The notes: generated from the sequence alone by a model not told the origin. 42,298 nt of DNA from Gnetum montanum (GCA_015680685.1 MNCI01030582.1:156101-198398), one strand, 5' to 3'; shown: positions 21,241 through 33,619, numbered from the stretch's first letter. Numbers and translations are program-made.

Positions 21241-21752
21241 GGCTTTTGGTAGAATTATAGAATGAATGCATACGAGTGTCTTCATGTGCCCTTGGTCTTT
21301 ATTGGGCCTTATGGCAATTCCATGAGATGTGTAAACATTGAGCTCCTAGACTTTGAGCCAATGACTTATGATGCAAATGTAGCATCCTTAGAGACATCTC
21401 TAGATTGGGTAGACCATCTAGTTAGAGCTCTATACCTAGAGGCAAATGATGTAACTGAGGATCCTCTCATTAAAGTTCCTGTAGTAACATGTAAAGGTGA
21501 GGCGAAGACATTGAAACTTAGTTCTTTGTTAGAGCCTCAAATCAAAGAAAGCATGTCCAAAAGTCTTAACGATAACGTCAAGGTGTTTGCATGATCCTAC
21601 AAGGACATGTTAGGCTTAGATCCTTTCATAATACAACATAAAATTATCCTTGATCCTGGCATAAAACCAGTTAAATAGAAAGCTCACACAGTCAAACTTG
21701 AGGTGGCATTGGTAATGCGTCATGAAATCACTAAGCTTTACAAAGTTGATTT
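21241..21752 (+). pseudogene. Element D pol, region before RT (part 1)
   Basis: Nearly open frame from 21262 (MNAYECLHVPLV, DFEPMTYDANVASLET) to a TGA at 21592-21594, then SYKDMLGLDPFIIQHKI, the conserved stretch ahead of RT in Tat-type polyproteins (typically DVFAWSYEDM..L..IV.HRI). It is cut within the sequence LYKVDF by solo LTR H at 21753 and resumes at 23509. Confidence 0.8.
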
Positions 21753-23503
21753 TGAAACACCACTAATTTCAGTCTAACAGTTTGAAATGAGAACAACCCT
21801 AATCCCTTTTAGCTTTTGGAAAGCAAAAATTTGACTCAGGCATGGAACTCATGCCCAACTTGCTCAAGCCGGCTTGCTCACGCTCAGCTTGTCAAGCTAG
21901 CTTGCCCTCAGTGTGAGTAACTCCATTGACTTTAGAATCAAGATAAAGGTGGTTAAATATGAGGGTGGAAGGCATTCTTAAGAGTCACTGTTGTATCTAG
22001 TTCAAATTTTCAGCATTCAGGAATTCAAATTTTAGGTCAAATGGTGTAAATTTTCTCACTCACGCTGTGGTCACGCTGGTAGCATAAGTACAACATGATC
22101 AACTTTGAAAGCCTAAAAAATGAGTTGAAATGATCTGATTTCCAAGATGCAAGTCATCCTTAGGGTTCATTTTTGACAACTTCAAGTTCCAACCTCCAAA
22201 ATTCCAAATTTCAGATCCAAAATTGTAATTTTTTTTGTAACTCATCCTGTGATCATGCTGAGCTCATGCTGGCAACAAGTGTCCAACATGAGCTACCAAA
22301 AATGGTCCAAAACAAGGCAAATAAAGCTCAATTTTTGACTTGTAGATCACTCTCAAGGTCAACCATAGTTAGACAATTACTGTACCAAGAAATAGGCTTC
22401 AAAGATCAAAATTTGGTGCAAAATATATCATTTCTAGCTCACTCACGCTAAGGTCATGTTGAGGTCATGCTAGTAGCGTGAGTGCAGCGTGAGTACTGAT
22501 CATGTTCAGTCAAAAGCATGTCAAACACATGCTGAGGATATGCCAAGACAAAATCAACTCATGATGGAAGCTCTGGTAAAATAGAGATTCCTCAAACAGT
22601 CACAAAACCACTCAAGTCGACATCCTGCAGTAGTCAATTCAGGGTCGAGAAGTTTCAAGCGAGCCAGAGTCAATTTCTCTTGTTGTACATTATCATTTTC
22701 ATTGCAAATATTTATCATTTGTGAGCTTGTCAAGCTCTTACACTCCAAATTATATCTGCTTCCATGAGTGTAAGCTAGCTTGAGTAAGCCAACACATGTT
22801 GTAAGATACAATGCATCTGGTCAAGAACGTAGCTTTCCTACACATGTTCAACTCACAGCTAGCTATCCATTAAACACATGTCATTTGATCCATTTTCCTC
22901 TCATTTCTCAGCCATTGATTCCATCCATGAGTTTTGCACTTGAGCCCAGCCGAACCCTATAAATACCCTATCAACTCACATAAATAGGGTTGGCAATTTT
23001 GAAGGTTGACGGCTTAGGAAACTTAGACTAGCAATCCTTGGGTGCTCGGGCACACTTGAATCCTAGCATCCAAGCACTCCTGAAACACATCACCCTAGGG
23101 CTTGACACTTAACCTGCCATCCAGACGTGCAGCTACACTTTGACTAGTGCACATCCTTTCTAAATAATACAATATAGTTCATTTTGCCAGCCATTACATT
23201 GTTTGCTCTATTTTAAATTCAATTTATGCTTTGTTTACAATACCAATTCTGTATACATTCTGTTTGCATTTCCTACGTACTATTTACATTTCAAACTTCA
23301 GTTATGATAACCCTAGCACAAGCCGTAGTTGACACTTGGGGAAGTCCTTGGTTGATTTGCATGTAGACCATCTAAGGTGCTCTGCCTTCGTTTCCCTTTT
23401 CAGCTTGCCCTTGCACAAAGGCAGGGTCAACTATGCTTGTCTGATGATCTTTTGGTGTCTATTTTTCCCTTTCAGCCTTACACCAATGATTTAGGTCAAT
23501 ACA
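21753..23503 (+). mobile_element. Solo LTR H (1751 bp) inside D's RT
   Basis: Starts TGAAACACCACTAATTTCAG and ends TAGGTCAATACA, the start and end style of LTRs D, E and B. Left flank GATTT and right flank AGTTT agree at three of five bases, so they fit an aged target duplication. D's RT reading is interrupted exactly here (LYKVDF / IRAIDYAD). No primer site, coding region or second LTR is present, so it is a solo LTR. U3 has roughly 190-bp degenerate repeats built on CACGCT / TCATGCT words (about 22050, 22235, 22436). Confidence 0.87.
22958..22965 (+). promoter_or_regulatory. TATA box of solo LTR H
   Basis: CCCTATAAATACCC, about 545 bp before the LTR end, in the same context as the LTR2 TATA of element D. 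It could still direct transcription into D's RT remnant on the plus strand. Confidence 0.65.
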
Positions 23504-23508
23504 AGTTT

Positions 23509-24690
23509 CATTCGAGCTATTGACTATGCTGACTAGGTTTTAAACATAGTAGTTGTCCCTAAGAAAATTAGAAGTATACACATTTGCATAGACTTTTGGG
23601 ACTTAAATAAGGCAACCATCAAAGATTATTTTCCATTACATAGTATTGACCGATTCATCGATACTATAGTTGGTCATGCCTGGTTGTCCTTCATGGATGG
23701 GTTCTCAGGGTACAACCAAATTTGGATCAACCTAGAGCACTAGCTCAACACCATCTTCATGACCCCTTAGGGTACATTTTGCTATACAATGATGCCCTTT
23801 GGAATAAAGAATGTAGGAGAAACCTACCAATGTGTGATAACATATATCTTTAGTGATTATCTACTAGACTTTCTCAATGACTACATTGATGATATAACAC
23901 TTAAGTCTAAGTTAGCTCACAACGACACAGATGACTTGGACTATGTCCTCAAATTTTTCCTTAGACATGACCCTAGGTTAAATCCCAAAAAGTGTATCTT
24001 TGGTATCAAAACCAATTGCATGGTAAGCTTTGTAGTATCAAAAGTAGACATATGTGTAGACTCCGATAAGGTTAAGGTTATAACCAAATTAGTGCCACTG
24101 ACAAACCTTAAGGAGCTATGTGGGTTACAAGGTAGATTACAATTCATATGTAGGTTTATTACTAAGTTGAACTATAAGTTGTAGCCAATGCAACATTTTC
24201 TTAAAAAGGGAGTCCACTTTGAGTGGATAGCTCAATGCCAAGAGGCATTTGACAACCTAAAAAAAGAGCTAGCTCAACTTCCAATAGTCTACCCTTTGTA
24301 AGGAGATAAGCCATTCTACATTTACCTTGCAACCTTAGACATGTCCATTGCTTCTTTGCTTTGCCAAAAGTGAGATGATGGCTTGAAGGTCCCTATTTAC
24401 TACCTAAGTCATGCACTTGTGGATCATGAGGAAAAATATAATGATGTAGAAAAGAACTATCTCACCTTAGTCTTTGCACTTAAAAAATGGAGATACTATC
24501 TTTTCCACAGTCAAGTTAATGTCATCTTCAAAAGCAACGTACTCTATGCAATTATTATGAACATGTATGAAAGTAGTAAAATTGCATGATGGAAGGAAAT
24601 AATTATGGATTTTGACCTACACTACATAGCACAAGCATCCACAAAGGGTCAAGCAATAGATGCACACCTTAGGGCTTCACCTATAGACAA
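23509..24690 (+). pseudogene. Element D reverse transcriptase and RNase H
   Basis: The RT reads VVVPKKIRSIHICIDFWDLNKA, FMDGFSGYNQIW at about 23690, MMPFGIKNVGETYQ, then YIDD at 23882-23893, followed by the intact thumb (LNPKKCIFGIK ... LQGRLQFICRFITKL). RNase H follows (PFYIYLATLDMSIASLL, YYLSHALVDHEEKYNDVEKNYLTLVFALKKWRYYL, FDLHYIAQASTKGQAID). Stops at 23741, 23768, 24182, 24299 and elsewhere are single transitions from sense codons. Both catalytic Asp positions of RT persist. It made cDNA from the element RNA when intact. Confidence 0.9.
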
Positions 24691-24719
24691 TTAAGCAACG
24701 ATAGATCTAGAATTTCCAG

Positions 24720-25290
24720 CTGAGCATATCAATAGCATGTGTCATGTACCTACAAACTTTGAAGTAGTTTTACACTTTCATGATGCTTTGACCACAAAAA
24801 GTGGTAGTGCCACTATGGTTATCACATTTTCCTCTAGGGAGATTTAACCCTTCATGTATCACTTTGCATTTCCTTGCACAAACAATGTAGCTAAGTATGA
24901 AGGTCTCCTTAGAGGTGTCTTAGCAGCTTGTGATTTAGGAATCCAAAACATAGCAATTTGAGGTGATTTGCAACTTTTTGTCAACCAATTCATAGAGGTT
25001 TATGCTTGCAAGGCATAAAAACTTACAACCTTATTATGATTTGGTAAAACACTTACTCAAACAATTTGCAACTATTGATGTCCAACATATTCCCCATAAC
25101 AAAAATGCCATTGCCAATGCATTAGCCACTTTAGCCTTAAACATAACACCCAACATGTTTTATACATTGCTTGCTTTGATGGTGGATTACACTGAACCTA
25201 TAAATCAAACAACAAGCATTGCATTCGTATATGTGATAAGCATAGCTCATGCTCAAGAGTGGTATGATGATATTAAGACATACCTCCAAT
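24720..25290 (+). pseudogene. Element D second (archaeal-type) RNase H and linker
   Basis: Reads VVLHFHDALTTKSGSATMV, FPCTNNVAKYEGLLRGVLAACDLGI, GDLQLFVNQ, then the end of the domain (HNKNAIANALATLAL) and a linker (HAQEWYDDIKTYLQ). It follows the normal RNase H and precedes integrase, the usual Tat order, unlike element A. The usual FDGA active-site motif reads FHDA. Stops and at least one frame change are present. The intact domain would remove RNA from hybrid during cDNA synthesis. Confidence 0.85.
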
Positions 25291-25299
25291 AGGGAGAGC

Positions 25300-26496
25300 C
25301 TTCACAAAATATAACCTCTATCCAAGATGCAGTACGGAAGTAATAATGATAGTAAATCCTTGTAGGTGATAGAACCTTATTTCATAGATCCTATGATGGA
25401 ATACTGGTAACTTACATTAGTGGTAGTGAAGCACAAACATTTGTTGATCAAGTCCATGAGGGACTATGTAGAGGCCACATAGCCCCTAGGGTAGTGGTAG
25501 CAAAAATTAGATGTCTAGGCTACTATTTGCCTTACATGGAGTGCGGATGCATTTCCAAAGTTAGAACATGTGACATGTGTGAATGACATTGTAACCTAAT
25601 GCATGTTCCCCCCAATGAACTGCATACTACGCAAATTATGTGGTCATTTCAATGTTTGGGATTAGACATCATAGGACCTATAACGTCTAAGTTTTCTGTA
25701 GGACATAGCTTCATCATTACTGTAACTGAATATTTTACCAAGTGGGTTGAAGCCATTCCCCTTAGAAGGACAAAATGACAAGAAGTTTGCAAATTCATTT
25801 GAGACAACATAGTGACATGATTTGGTCTACCCATGACTATAGTCACAAACAATGGGCCACAACTTAGCAGTGTAGAAACTAAAGCCTTCTGTGAACACCT
25901 TGGCAATAAACATTCATTTTCATCACTGTACTACCCACAAGTGAATGGCCAAGCGGAGGATATGAACAGAGTCATCGTCAACCTTCTAAAGAGGATGCTT
26001 AGCAACAATAAGCGGCGATGGCATGAATAGTTAGACTATGTGTTATGGACCTATTGTACAACATGCAAAAAAACAACAAGTTATATCATATAGTCTTATG
26101 TATGGATCTGAAGTAATGTTGCCTCTTGAATTGTAGGTCCCATTGCTCCGTATGATCCTCTCGAGCTTCATTGATGAGGTTCAGAAAAGTGAGTTGAGAA
26201 CCATTGACCTTGACTCTATGGAGGAGGAGTGCATGCAAACACTTGATTTCATCAAGTGGCACCGGGAAAAGCAACAGCAAAAGCACCATCATAATCAACA
26301 TCAACACTTGATCAAAAAGGGGGATTTCATCATCAAGGTTATTCACAAGTCCACGAACAAATTCTTAGCTAACTAGGAATGGCCTTTCTTGGTCATAAAT
26401 GCCTATGAAAATAGAGCTTTCAAGCTTGCTGATCTAGATGACAATGAGTTTGCCAATCCAATTAACCACTCATACCTAAATCCGTACTATGTCTAG
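25300..26496 (+). pseudogene. Element D integrase and C-terminal domain
   Basis: Zinc-binding part (VHEGLCRGHIAPR, then CDMCE), catalytic core with D at 25665-25667 (GLDIIGPI), Asn AAC at 25848-25850 where the second catalytic Asp belongs (TNNGPQL), and E at 25956-25958 (NGQAEDMN), keeping 35-residue spacing. Several stops interrupt it. The C-terminal part reads in pieces to NHSYLNPYYV and a TAG at 26494-26496. Integrase inserted the cDNA; the Asp-to-Asn change would abolish catalysis regardless of the stops. Confidence 0.9.
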
Positions 26497-28419
26497 TATG
26501 CATTGCCATGCCAATGACAAATCAAGATAAGCAAACATTTGCTATGACATTAAGCTAGCACAGAATGTCCATTATGATGTTAAACTAGCATAGAATGACC
26601 TTGGGCTATGACATTAAATTGGCACCCACAACATGGTCTGCTATGACCTTAAACTGGCCATCCACCATTTGCTATGATGTTAAAGTAGCACAGTGGTCTA
26701 CTAGGACCTTAAACTAGCACATCACAGTTTGCTTGGACCTTAAACTAGGTTCATGATCTTCTAGGATCTTAAACTAGCATAACATGCAGTCTACTAAGAC
26801 CTAAAACTAGGTTCAAAATTCAACATCCATAGTTCAATAGACATGGTTCTATGGGCAAGCAAGCATGAATGACTCCAATCCTTCATCACCTACCCACACC
26901 TCTCAAGTAGGGTGGGGTGGGGTGTTGCAGTTCTAGAATGAAGTTGATGTCATTAGGAAAAAACCCTCTAGAGCATTTGCAACGTCATTATCCTTGGCAT
27001 CTTGCTGATCTTCTGGAGATGCCTTTTGACATCTTGTTGACCTTACAGAGCTATTGCAACTATGGCCAATCATCTTTGCTAAAGCCCTCACTGTCAACTT
27101 CACTTGTTGGAGAACCAAAGGTATTATGGCCCAACCACATCACTACCATCCTACAGCCCTCACCATTGCCTAAGTTTAGAAGAGCATCCAATAGTGCGAT
27201 TCTCTACCATGCTGTTGGGTTTCCTGGCTCCTATATTTGGTGAGAAATCCTAAGAACCTTCATTTCTAATGCTTTTAGCCACCCAAATGCTCACTTATGG
27301 TGTGGATATTAGAGCTTTTACAACCTATTGCCACCAACATCCACACTGGCCTTCTTGCTTTGGACACTACATGTACTTGCAACTGACACAACATTCGTGG
27401 CCCTTGCAATGCACTTGCAAATAGGACTTCACCTTCATCTCACATGGTGTGGTTGTTTTTCTTATTTTCTCTATGTTGCATTTGTAAGATAAGGCCTTTG
27501 TGGCATCATTCAAGGATGCATTTAATCTCGGTGGAAAGTCACAGCATTGCTTCAATGTGTCGGCTTTGACTTGCTAAGCTACTTAAGAGTGTACATTCCT
27601 ATTGCCCTACTATAGCTAATTTACCTCTACCTCTTGATCTTTCATTTTCCCACATTCCCTAAAAGCTTCTTTGATGAAAATGGTACCTTTCCTATGGTCA
27701 ACCGCAGAACCCATAATAGATGTAATACAACTTATTTAATGGGGATCCTTTGTGGGTTGGTCAAAGCCCCAAGCAAATGTAACACAAATCATCCTAGGGA
27801 GGAAACACCTATCCTATAGATGGGACACGGTCACTTCTAAGAAAACTTTGTTAAGTGTTGTATAGTTTTCCTAGCAGTGAAACATCATCTTTAAGAACAA
27901 AATAAAAAGAGAGAGAAAATGAAAAGAAACAAGAAAGAAAAATGCAAAAAGAAAAAAGAGAAAAACAAAAGAAAAATAAAACCAAGAGTAAAAGAAATGG
28001 GACAAAACAAGTGCCCAAGTAAAAATAGAAAAGTTTCTATTTCACAATCGATCCAACCCTAGATTGACCATCTCACAAGCACTCCAACGAGAGGTCAAAA
28101 TTCTAAGGGTGGGCTATCTTTGCATGCTGACTCCCTCACAGGCACTCTGACGAGGGACCATGCTTTGGTAACAAGCCATCATAATGTTGCATCCTACAGT
28201 TACATGTACAATGAACATCCTTCCCATTTGTTATCCCTTAATCCATCTCCCTAACCTATTCCTTGTTATACTTTATTTTGTTGGCACTCTCAAGCATAGT
28301 AAAGCACTGTCTAATTAGGCATCGATGAGTGGTGTTGGTATCGTGTTTGCCATGGTGTTTCATTTTCTTTGTTGACATCTCTCAGGCCAATCCTCTAGAC
28401 ATCAACAAAGAGGGTCCAA
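26497..28419 (+). other. Element D post-pol region and polypurine tract
   Basis: No gene recognised. 26530-26820 holds about nine copies of an ATGACCTTAAACTAGCA-like word at about 30-bp spacing. 27893-27985 is a purine-rich, A-dominated stretch. Short frames at 26917-27243 and 27634-27819 have no recognisable motif. The end (TCAACAAAGAGGGTCCAA) is the polypurine tract before LTR2. Confidence 0.65.
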
Positions 28420-30209
28420 TGAAACACCATCAATTTCAAGCTTCTATGTCTTTGATAATAAATTTATCTAAGTGTCAAAACTTGGTAAATTTTTTCTAAG
28501 TGTGGGTGTTATGCTCTCTAGTGTATCCATCGTAACACACATTGAGGCTTGTTTTGCAAGATTTTTCTAAGTGTTAGCAATAGTCATATGAAAATTTTTC
28601 TAAGTGTCCTACTATGCTCTAAGTCTACCTACTATGCTCCCTAGTGTAGCCAGTGTAGCACACACTTCCATGGCTAGTTTGCCCAAGTGATAAGCGAAAA
28701 GTAGTTAAGGATCACTTGGGATGGACAAAATAGTTTAGAAAATTTTCTATCTCTTGGGTTGCTAAGCTCTATTATGCTCCACAGTGTAGCAAGCATGACA
28801 TAGGTTTAGGTGTCCAGTTTTGCCTAAGTGTTGGATAAGGATCTATCAAGCTAGCTCAACATGGAAGACACAGTTGGCACATTTTCTAACTTTTGAGGCT
28901 GCCTCTCCTACTATGCTCCATAGTGTATCCAATGTACCATAAAGGAAGATTATAGATTTCATCAAAATTTGGCTAAGTATCCCTGCTATGCTCTATTATG
29001 CTCCCCAACATACCTAGTGTAACTAGTGTGAAGCATCAAAATTTTGCAAATTTTCACTAACTGTTGTGTTATGCTCTAGATTGTAGCCAGCTTGACACTA
29101 GGGAAGAGCTTTCAACAGCCTCCAAAAGCCTCTAGAACTTAGCATCGACCTTTGTCTCAACTTTGACATCCTGTAGGCAACCAAGATTAGTAGTTTGCAT
29201 TTCTTTTGCACCCTCATTGGTCCCCAAAATTTTCCCTACACTTGACCCTACTTGAAAGAGGGAAAGACGTAATCCCAAAGCAGACACTCCAAGTTGCATT
29301 GGTTTTGTATTGTTTGCAGGCACATTGCAGTCTCTCAAACTTTGGCATAGGTAGTCTAGGTAGTGTAGTCATAGTTCAGCAGTCTCTAGGGTCCTGTTGC
29401 TATTCTTCAGAGTGTAACACTTTGCTACTCTCATGAGAGCATAACATCCTAGCGTAACCTTGTGTATGCTCATGCCACATGGCATCTTATTCACATTTAA
29501 TCCTAAACCTAGCCCTATAAATGCCCTAACATTTAGCACTCTAGGCATTGGCAAATCAAAAGAGCATTGGGTATTTTAGTTGTCTGAGCATCCTTGACAC
29601 TCGTACACTTGAGCATCTAAGCTTTGCACCTTGGTGCCTCCTAAAATGTAGTCCACCATTACATTACACTCATAGAACATGCCAACAACCAACCTAGTAC
29701 GTTCACTCTCCATTGTAGCCATTAGCTCCACATCCTGGGCATCCTAGAGATTGTGACTACATTGCTACACTACCATTGTGCCTGCTTGACACCAAGTGCC
29801 ATTCTCATCTCTTGTCTAGCAAAAGTTATGCTCCCCATTTTTGGGGTAGTGCATTTCTTTGTTCTTAAGCTCTATTCCATTTCATTTTCCAAGAATTTCT
29901 CTTTGGTATTGAGTATAACTCTCATATTATTTGTTGTTTGCTACATATTTGCACATTCATGTTGCCATTTTCAAGCTGGAACACCCTACTACACTTTGGC
30001 TTAGCTAGTCCCAGTGTCTACGCTTAACGTAGTATAAACCCTTGTTACATAAGATTGTTCCAACACCAAATAAGTCCCTATCTGATCAACTAGACTATTC
30101 ATGGAATCTTGTTTCCATTTCCTAGCATGACCCTCACATGGATTTGAGGTTAGGCTTTACGTCCACCAACCTCTTGGTGTTCCAGCCACTAACATTTTTG
30201 GACATCACA
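28420..30209 (+). mobile_element. Element D 3' LTR (LTR2, 1790 bp)
   Basis: Starts TGAAACACCATCAATTTC after the polypurine tract and ends GGACATCACA, followed by the CTCAA target duplication. It aligns with LTR1 along both halves, with many transitions, and retains about 364 bp missing from LTR1. It holds the CTAAGTGT repeat array (about 28490-29070). Confidence 0.9.
29516..29522 (+). promoter_or_regulatory. TATA box of LTR2 of element D
   Basis: CCCTATAAATGCCC, within the segment deleted from LTR1. It is about 690 bp before the LTR end. The context matches that of solo LTR H. Confidence 0.65.
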
Positions 30210-30214
30210 CTCAA
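30210..30214 (+). other. Right target-site duplication of element D (CTCAA)
   Basis: Directly follows LTR2 and matches 10793-10797. From here the sequence continues LTR E. Confidence 0.88.
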
Positions 30215-30820
30215 GAGCTCTTGCAAGTTTCCATACTTGCATTCTCTTAAATGCTAGCATGGAAGCATTATGGACATGCGATTTTGTGGATTTTGATGTC
30301 AAAACTACACTTCTGGGATTTCCAAACCCTAGCATGGAGTAACTTGGCATCCAAATTTTATAACTTTATCACCCCCTAGTAATGACCTAATTGGTAGATC
30401 CAAGGTTACAGTAGTGAAGGAAGGTTTCAGAGCATCAGGAGTGGCTTAGCACCTAGATTTTGGAGTAGATCACATCAGCTTTAATTGGCTTTGAGCTCCT
30501 ACAGAACTAAAGCCTCCCTTTTTTTCTCATCTAGGAAAAATTTATACACATTTCTCTAACTTATTCTTTATTCTTTTCTCCATAAAGTTCTAAGTTTTGA
30601 GTTTTGTGTTCAAAAATAAATTTATTTTCTATGCATTATTTAGATCTATTTATACTCCTACATTTTGCATCTTATAAGTCCCTGGTTAATCTACTAGACT
30701 AGTAAGGGTGCCTTGAATCCCATTTTTATCATGGAGGCCCTAGGAATTCATGGTTGGGGAACTGCTTGCACCAAGAATCCTTGGTTTTCATTCCAACAAT
30801 TGAGGATTTTGGTCACAACA
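30215..30820 (+). mobile_element. Element E 3' LTR, right part
   Basis: Starting GAGCTCTTGC it aligns with LTR F from about 35638 onward: GCATGGAA, CCCCCTAGTAATGACC, AATAAGTCC-type words, and the ending GGTCACAACA against GGTTGCAATA. It ends at CA 30819-30820. ATGGT (30821-30825) would be the right target duplication, with its partner off the left side of the window. Confidence 0.83.
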
Positions 30821-31063
30821 ATGGTTGCTTAGGGTAAGGAAGCTAAAATAAGGCTACAGTGTTGGGTTCAAGGAGATGGTAATGGGAAATGATGTGATAC
30901 AAGCACTCTTGATGTAGCAAGACAAACACATCAAATCTTACGACATCAAGGCCACATGATGACTTATTACCATGATGAGTTGTATCTTCATGATGACTTA
31001 CAGGCTTCATCCTACAAGCATAACTCCATTAGGAAAAGAAAACCAAACAATGAAAAAATGTTG
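30821..31063. other. Short spacer between LTR E and element G
   Basis: About 240 bp without gene or clear repeat. It may be the post-integrase region of G into which E inserted. Confidence 0.4.
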
Positions 31064-33610
31064 TTATAATACATTACATAAGACCACATAAAATGATAAA
31101 GCTAGGCTACCATGGATCACCATGTTACAAGGTTTAATAGCTCCACCATTATGCAAAATATGGTCATACAGGTTCTCTTGTTGTTGGCTATGATGGTTGT
31201 TATTGATGTTAGTTGTTGTAGGATACATGTAGTAAGGATTCAGATAGGAATGATTGACTAGATTAGCCAACTCATTCCCATCCATATCAGCTATCTTTAA
31301 TGCTCCATTATTGTAGGATTTAGTGATCAAGAAAGGCCCTTCCCAGTTGGTTGAGAATTTGTCTACATGCTCATGGATGGTCTTAAGAACTATGTCACCC
31401 TTGCTGACCTTATGCTTGGTCACGTTATGGTGGTGCTATCATTTTTGCCTCTCCTAGTATCACTCAATATGAGCAAGCATCCACATCCATTACTCCTCCA
31501 CTGAGTCTAGGTTCATGGTATGTCACTTTTTATTCTGCTCATCATTAATGAAGTTAGATAAGGCTACTAAAAGTGATGGTACCTACAATTCAAGAGGTGA
31601 AATAACTTTAGAATCATAAACTAGGCTATAAGCGGTTACACTAGTTGCTAATCATAATGTTATTCTGTAGGCTCAGAGTGCATGGAAAAGCCACTCATGC
31701 CACTTACGTTTGCTATTAGTTAACATCTTCTTGAGCAAGTTGATGATGGCCTTATTACTTGCTTTATCTTGTCCATTGACTTAATGGTAATAAGGTGATG
31801 AGAAGAAGTGCTTAATGCCTAGGTTATGAAAGAAGTTCTTTGTTTATTGGCTACTAAACTTTGGTCCATTATCTATGAATATGATCATAAGTATGCCAAA
31901 ATAGGTCACAATGTTGTATAGTATGAATATATAGACCTATTTATATGTTTGCCTTCTTAGGGGAATAGCTTTAATCCACTTTGTAAAGTATTTGGTTGTA
32001 GTGATGATGCAGCTATGTCTCATGGAAGACTTAGGCATTATAGGTCCAATGATATCCAACCCCAATTTTGAAATGGCCAAGTGATCTGAGTAGTGTGTAA
32101 CATAGTAGGTGGTACATGTATAAGGTTACTATGCCATTGGCACATGTCATAGGTTTTAACCTGGTTTTAACCTTCTGCAGGCAGTCACTTTCCATATAGG
32201 ATCAATAATAGCCTAATCATCTAATCTTAGTGGCCATAGCTCTAGGTCCTATATGTTCCCCACATACACCCTTGTGAACTTGCTCTAGGATTGTTTGGGA
32301 TTTGGATTTTCCTAAGAACACTAACAATACGTCATTGTAGGACTATCAACATAATGTGTTATCACCTACTATGACATACTATTTTGATAATTTACATACA
32401 TCATCCTTTTTAGTAGTAGTCAAGCCTTGTGAAGCTTTACCATGCATAAGGTAAAACTTGATATCTTCATACCACTATTTTTGGGGAGGAGTATGAATTA
32501 TGGCCACAAATGTATCCTTAGCACTCTACATGATGAAAATGGTATAGTTCACAATTAAGATGGGAAACTTACTAAGCACATCTAGCATCATACTAAGGGC
32601 TAGCATTACAATTCCATCTACTATGGTGTTCTTGGTTTGAGGTACATGTTCGATATCAGTGTCTGTAAATTGGTGTAATAGTTTCTTTCCTAGGTCATAG
32701 TAAAGTTGTAGATGTTTGGCTTTCCATGCATAAACCTCAATTACTTAGTTAACCACAAGTTTTAAGTCACCTTTGATCATTAAGAATTTGACTCCTAGGT
32801 CATGAGCTACCATCATTCCTTTGATCAAATCCTCACAGTCTACTACATTATTGGTACATGAAAATTCGAATTGGTAGGCAAATGGTTGGATTTCACCAAA
32901 TTGGAATGTTATGATGGAAGCAACATTGGCTCTATGGAAAGTTGAAGCTCCATCAAAGTACATGACTACCTCATAGACCTCAGGCACTTGGCTAATGGTG
33001 TTAACATGTTCATTGGGAAACTCAGCATCTATTGTTGCATGGTCATCTATGGGCATAATCGTAAGTTGTACGGTTATAGCTTTACCTTTCGTTGATGCTT
33101 GAGAAATGTAATGAAGGTCAAACTCTATGGTTGTGGCTTTCCATTAGGCTATATGACTACTCTCATAGATGTTGGTCATTATGGCTCTAAGTACATTATC
33201 TTTGCAAATGACATTGACTTGGCTTCTAAATAGGCAGTGTCTCCACTTATTTAATGAGAAGACTAGTGCTAGATAATACTTCTCCACTTTGGTATACTGT
33301 GTCTCATGGGAAACTAATGCATGGCTAAGGTAGTAAACTGGTAACTCTACTCCATCATCTCATTTTTGATAGAGTAGAGAGGCAATGGATGTGTTGGAGA
33401 TAGCAAGGTAGATGTAAAAGGGTTTATCCTTTTGTGGTGGATAGTACATTGGTAGTAGTGCCAATTATTACTTAAGGTTTTTAAAGGCCTCTTGACATTG
33501 TGTCATCCACTCATAATAAATGATTTATTAATAAAGTGTTGCATGGGTTGTAACTTATCCCTTTCTTAAGAGAATGTTGCATGGCTCTAGCATAGCTTAG
33601 TGGGGGTGCT
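31064..33610 (-). pseudogene. Element G pol fragment: RNase H, aRNH, integrase
   Basis: Minus strand, from 33610 down: RNase H (MQHSLKKG, PVYYLSHALVSHETQYTKVEKYYLALVFSLNKW), aRNH 33056-32745 (YFDGASTFH, CEDLIKGM, IKGDLKLV, all three acidic positions present), then integrase with D in GLDIIGP near 32055 and IDNGP near 31870. The catalytic Glu position reads Lys (VNGQDKASN near 31775). An intact C-terminal stretch 31423-31064 (GDIVLKTIHEHVDKFSTNWE ... NHSYLNPYYMY) has a longer Asn/His/Gln tail than D. RT and gag are missing on the right, where sequence changes at about 33610. Many stops make it inactive. Confidence 0.88.
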
Positions 33611-33619
33611 CTCACTTTT

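Noticed and set aside
22780-22962. 60-codon frame in solo LTR H
   Set aside because: Lies in the LTR just upstream of the TATA box with no coding features.
26917-27819. Short frames in D's post-pol region as accessory genes
   Set aside because: No motif, no homologue within the window, and stops in all longer readings; too weak to call.
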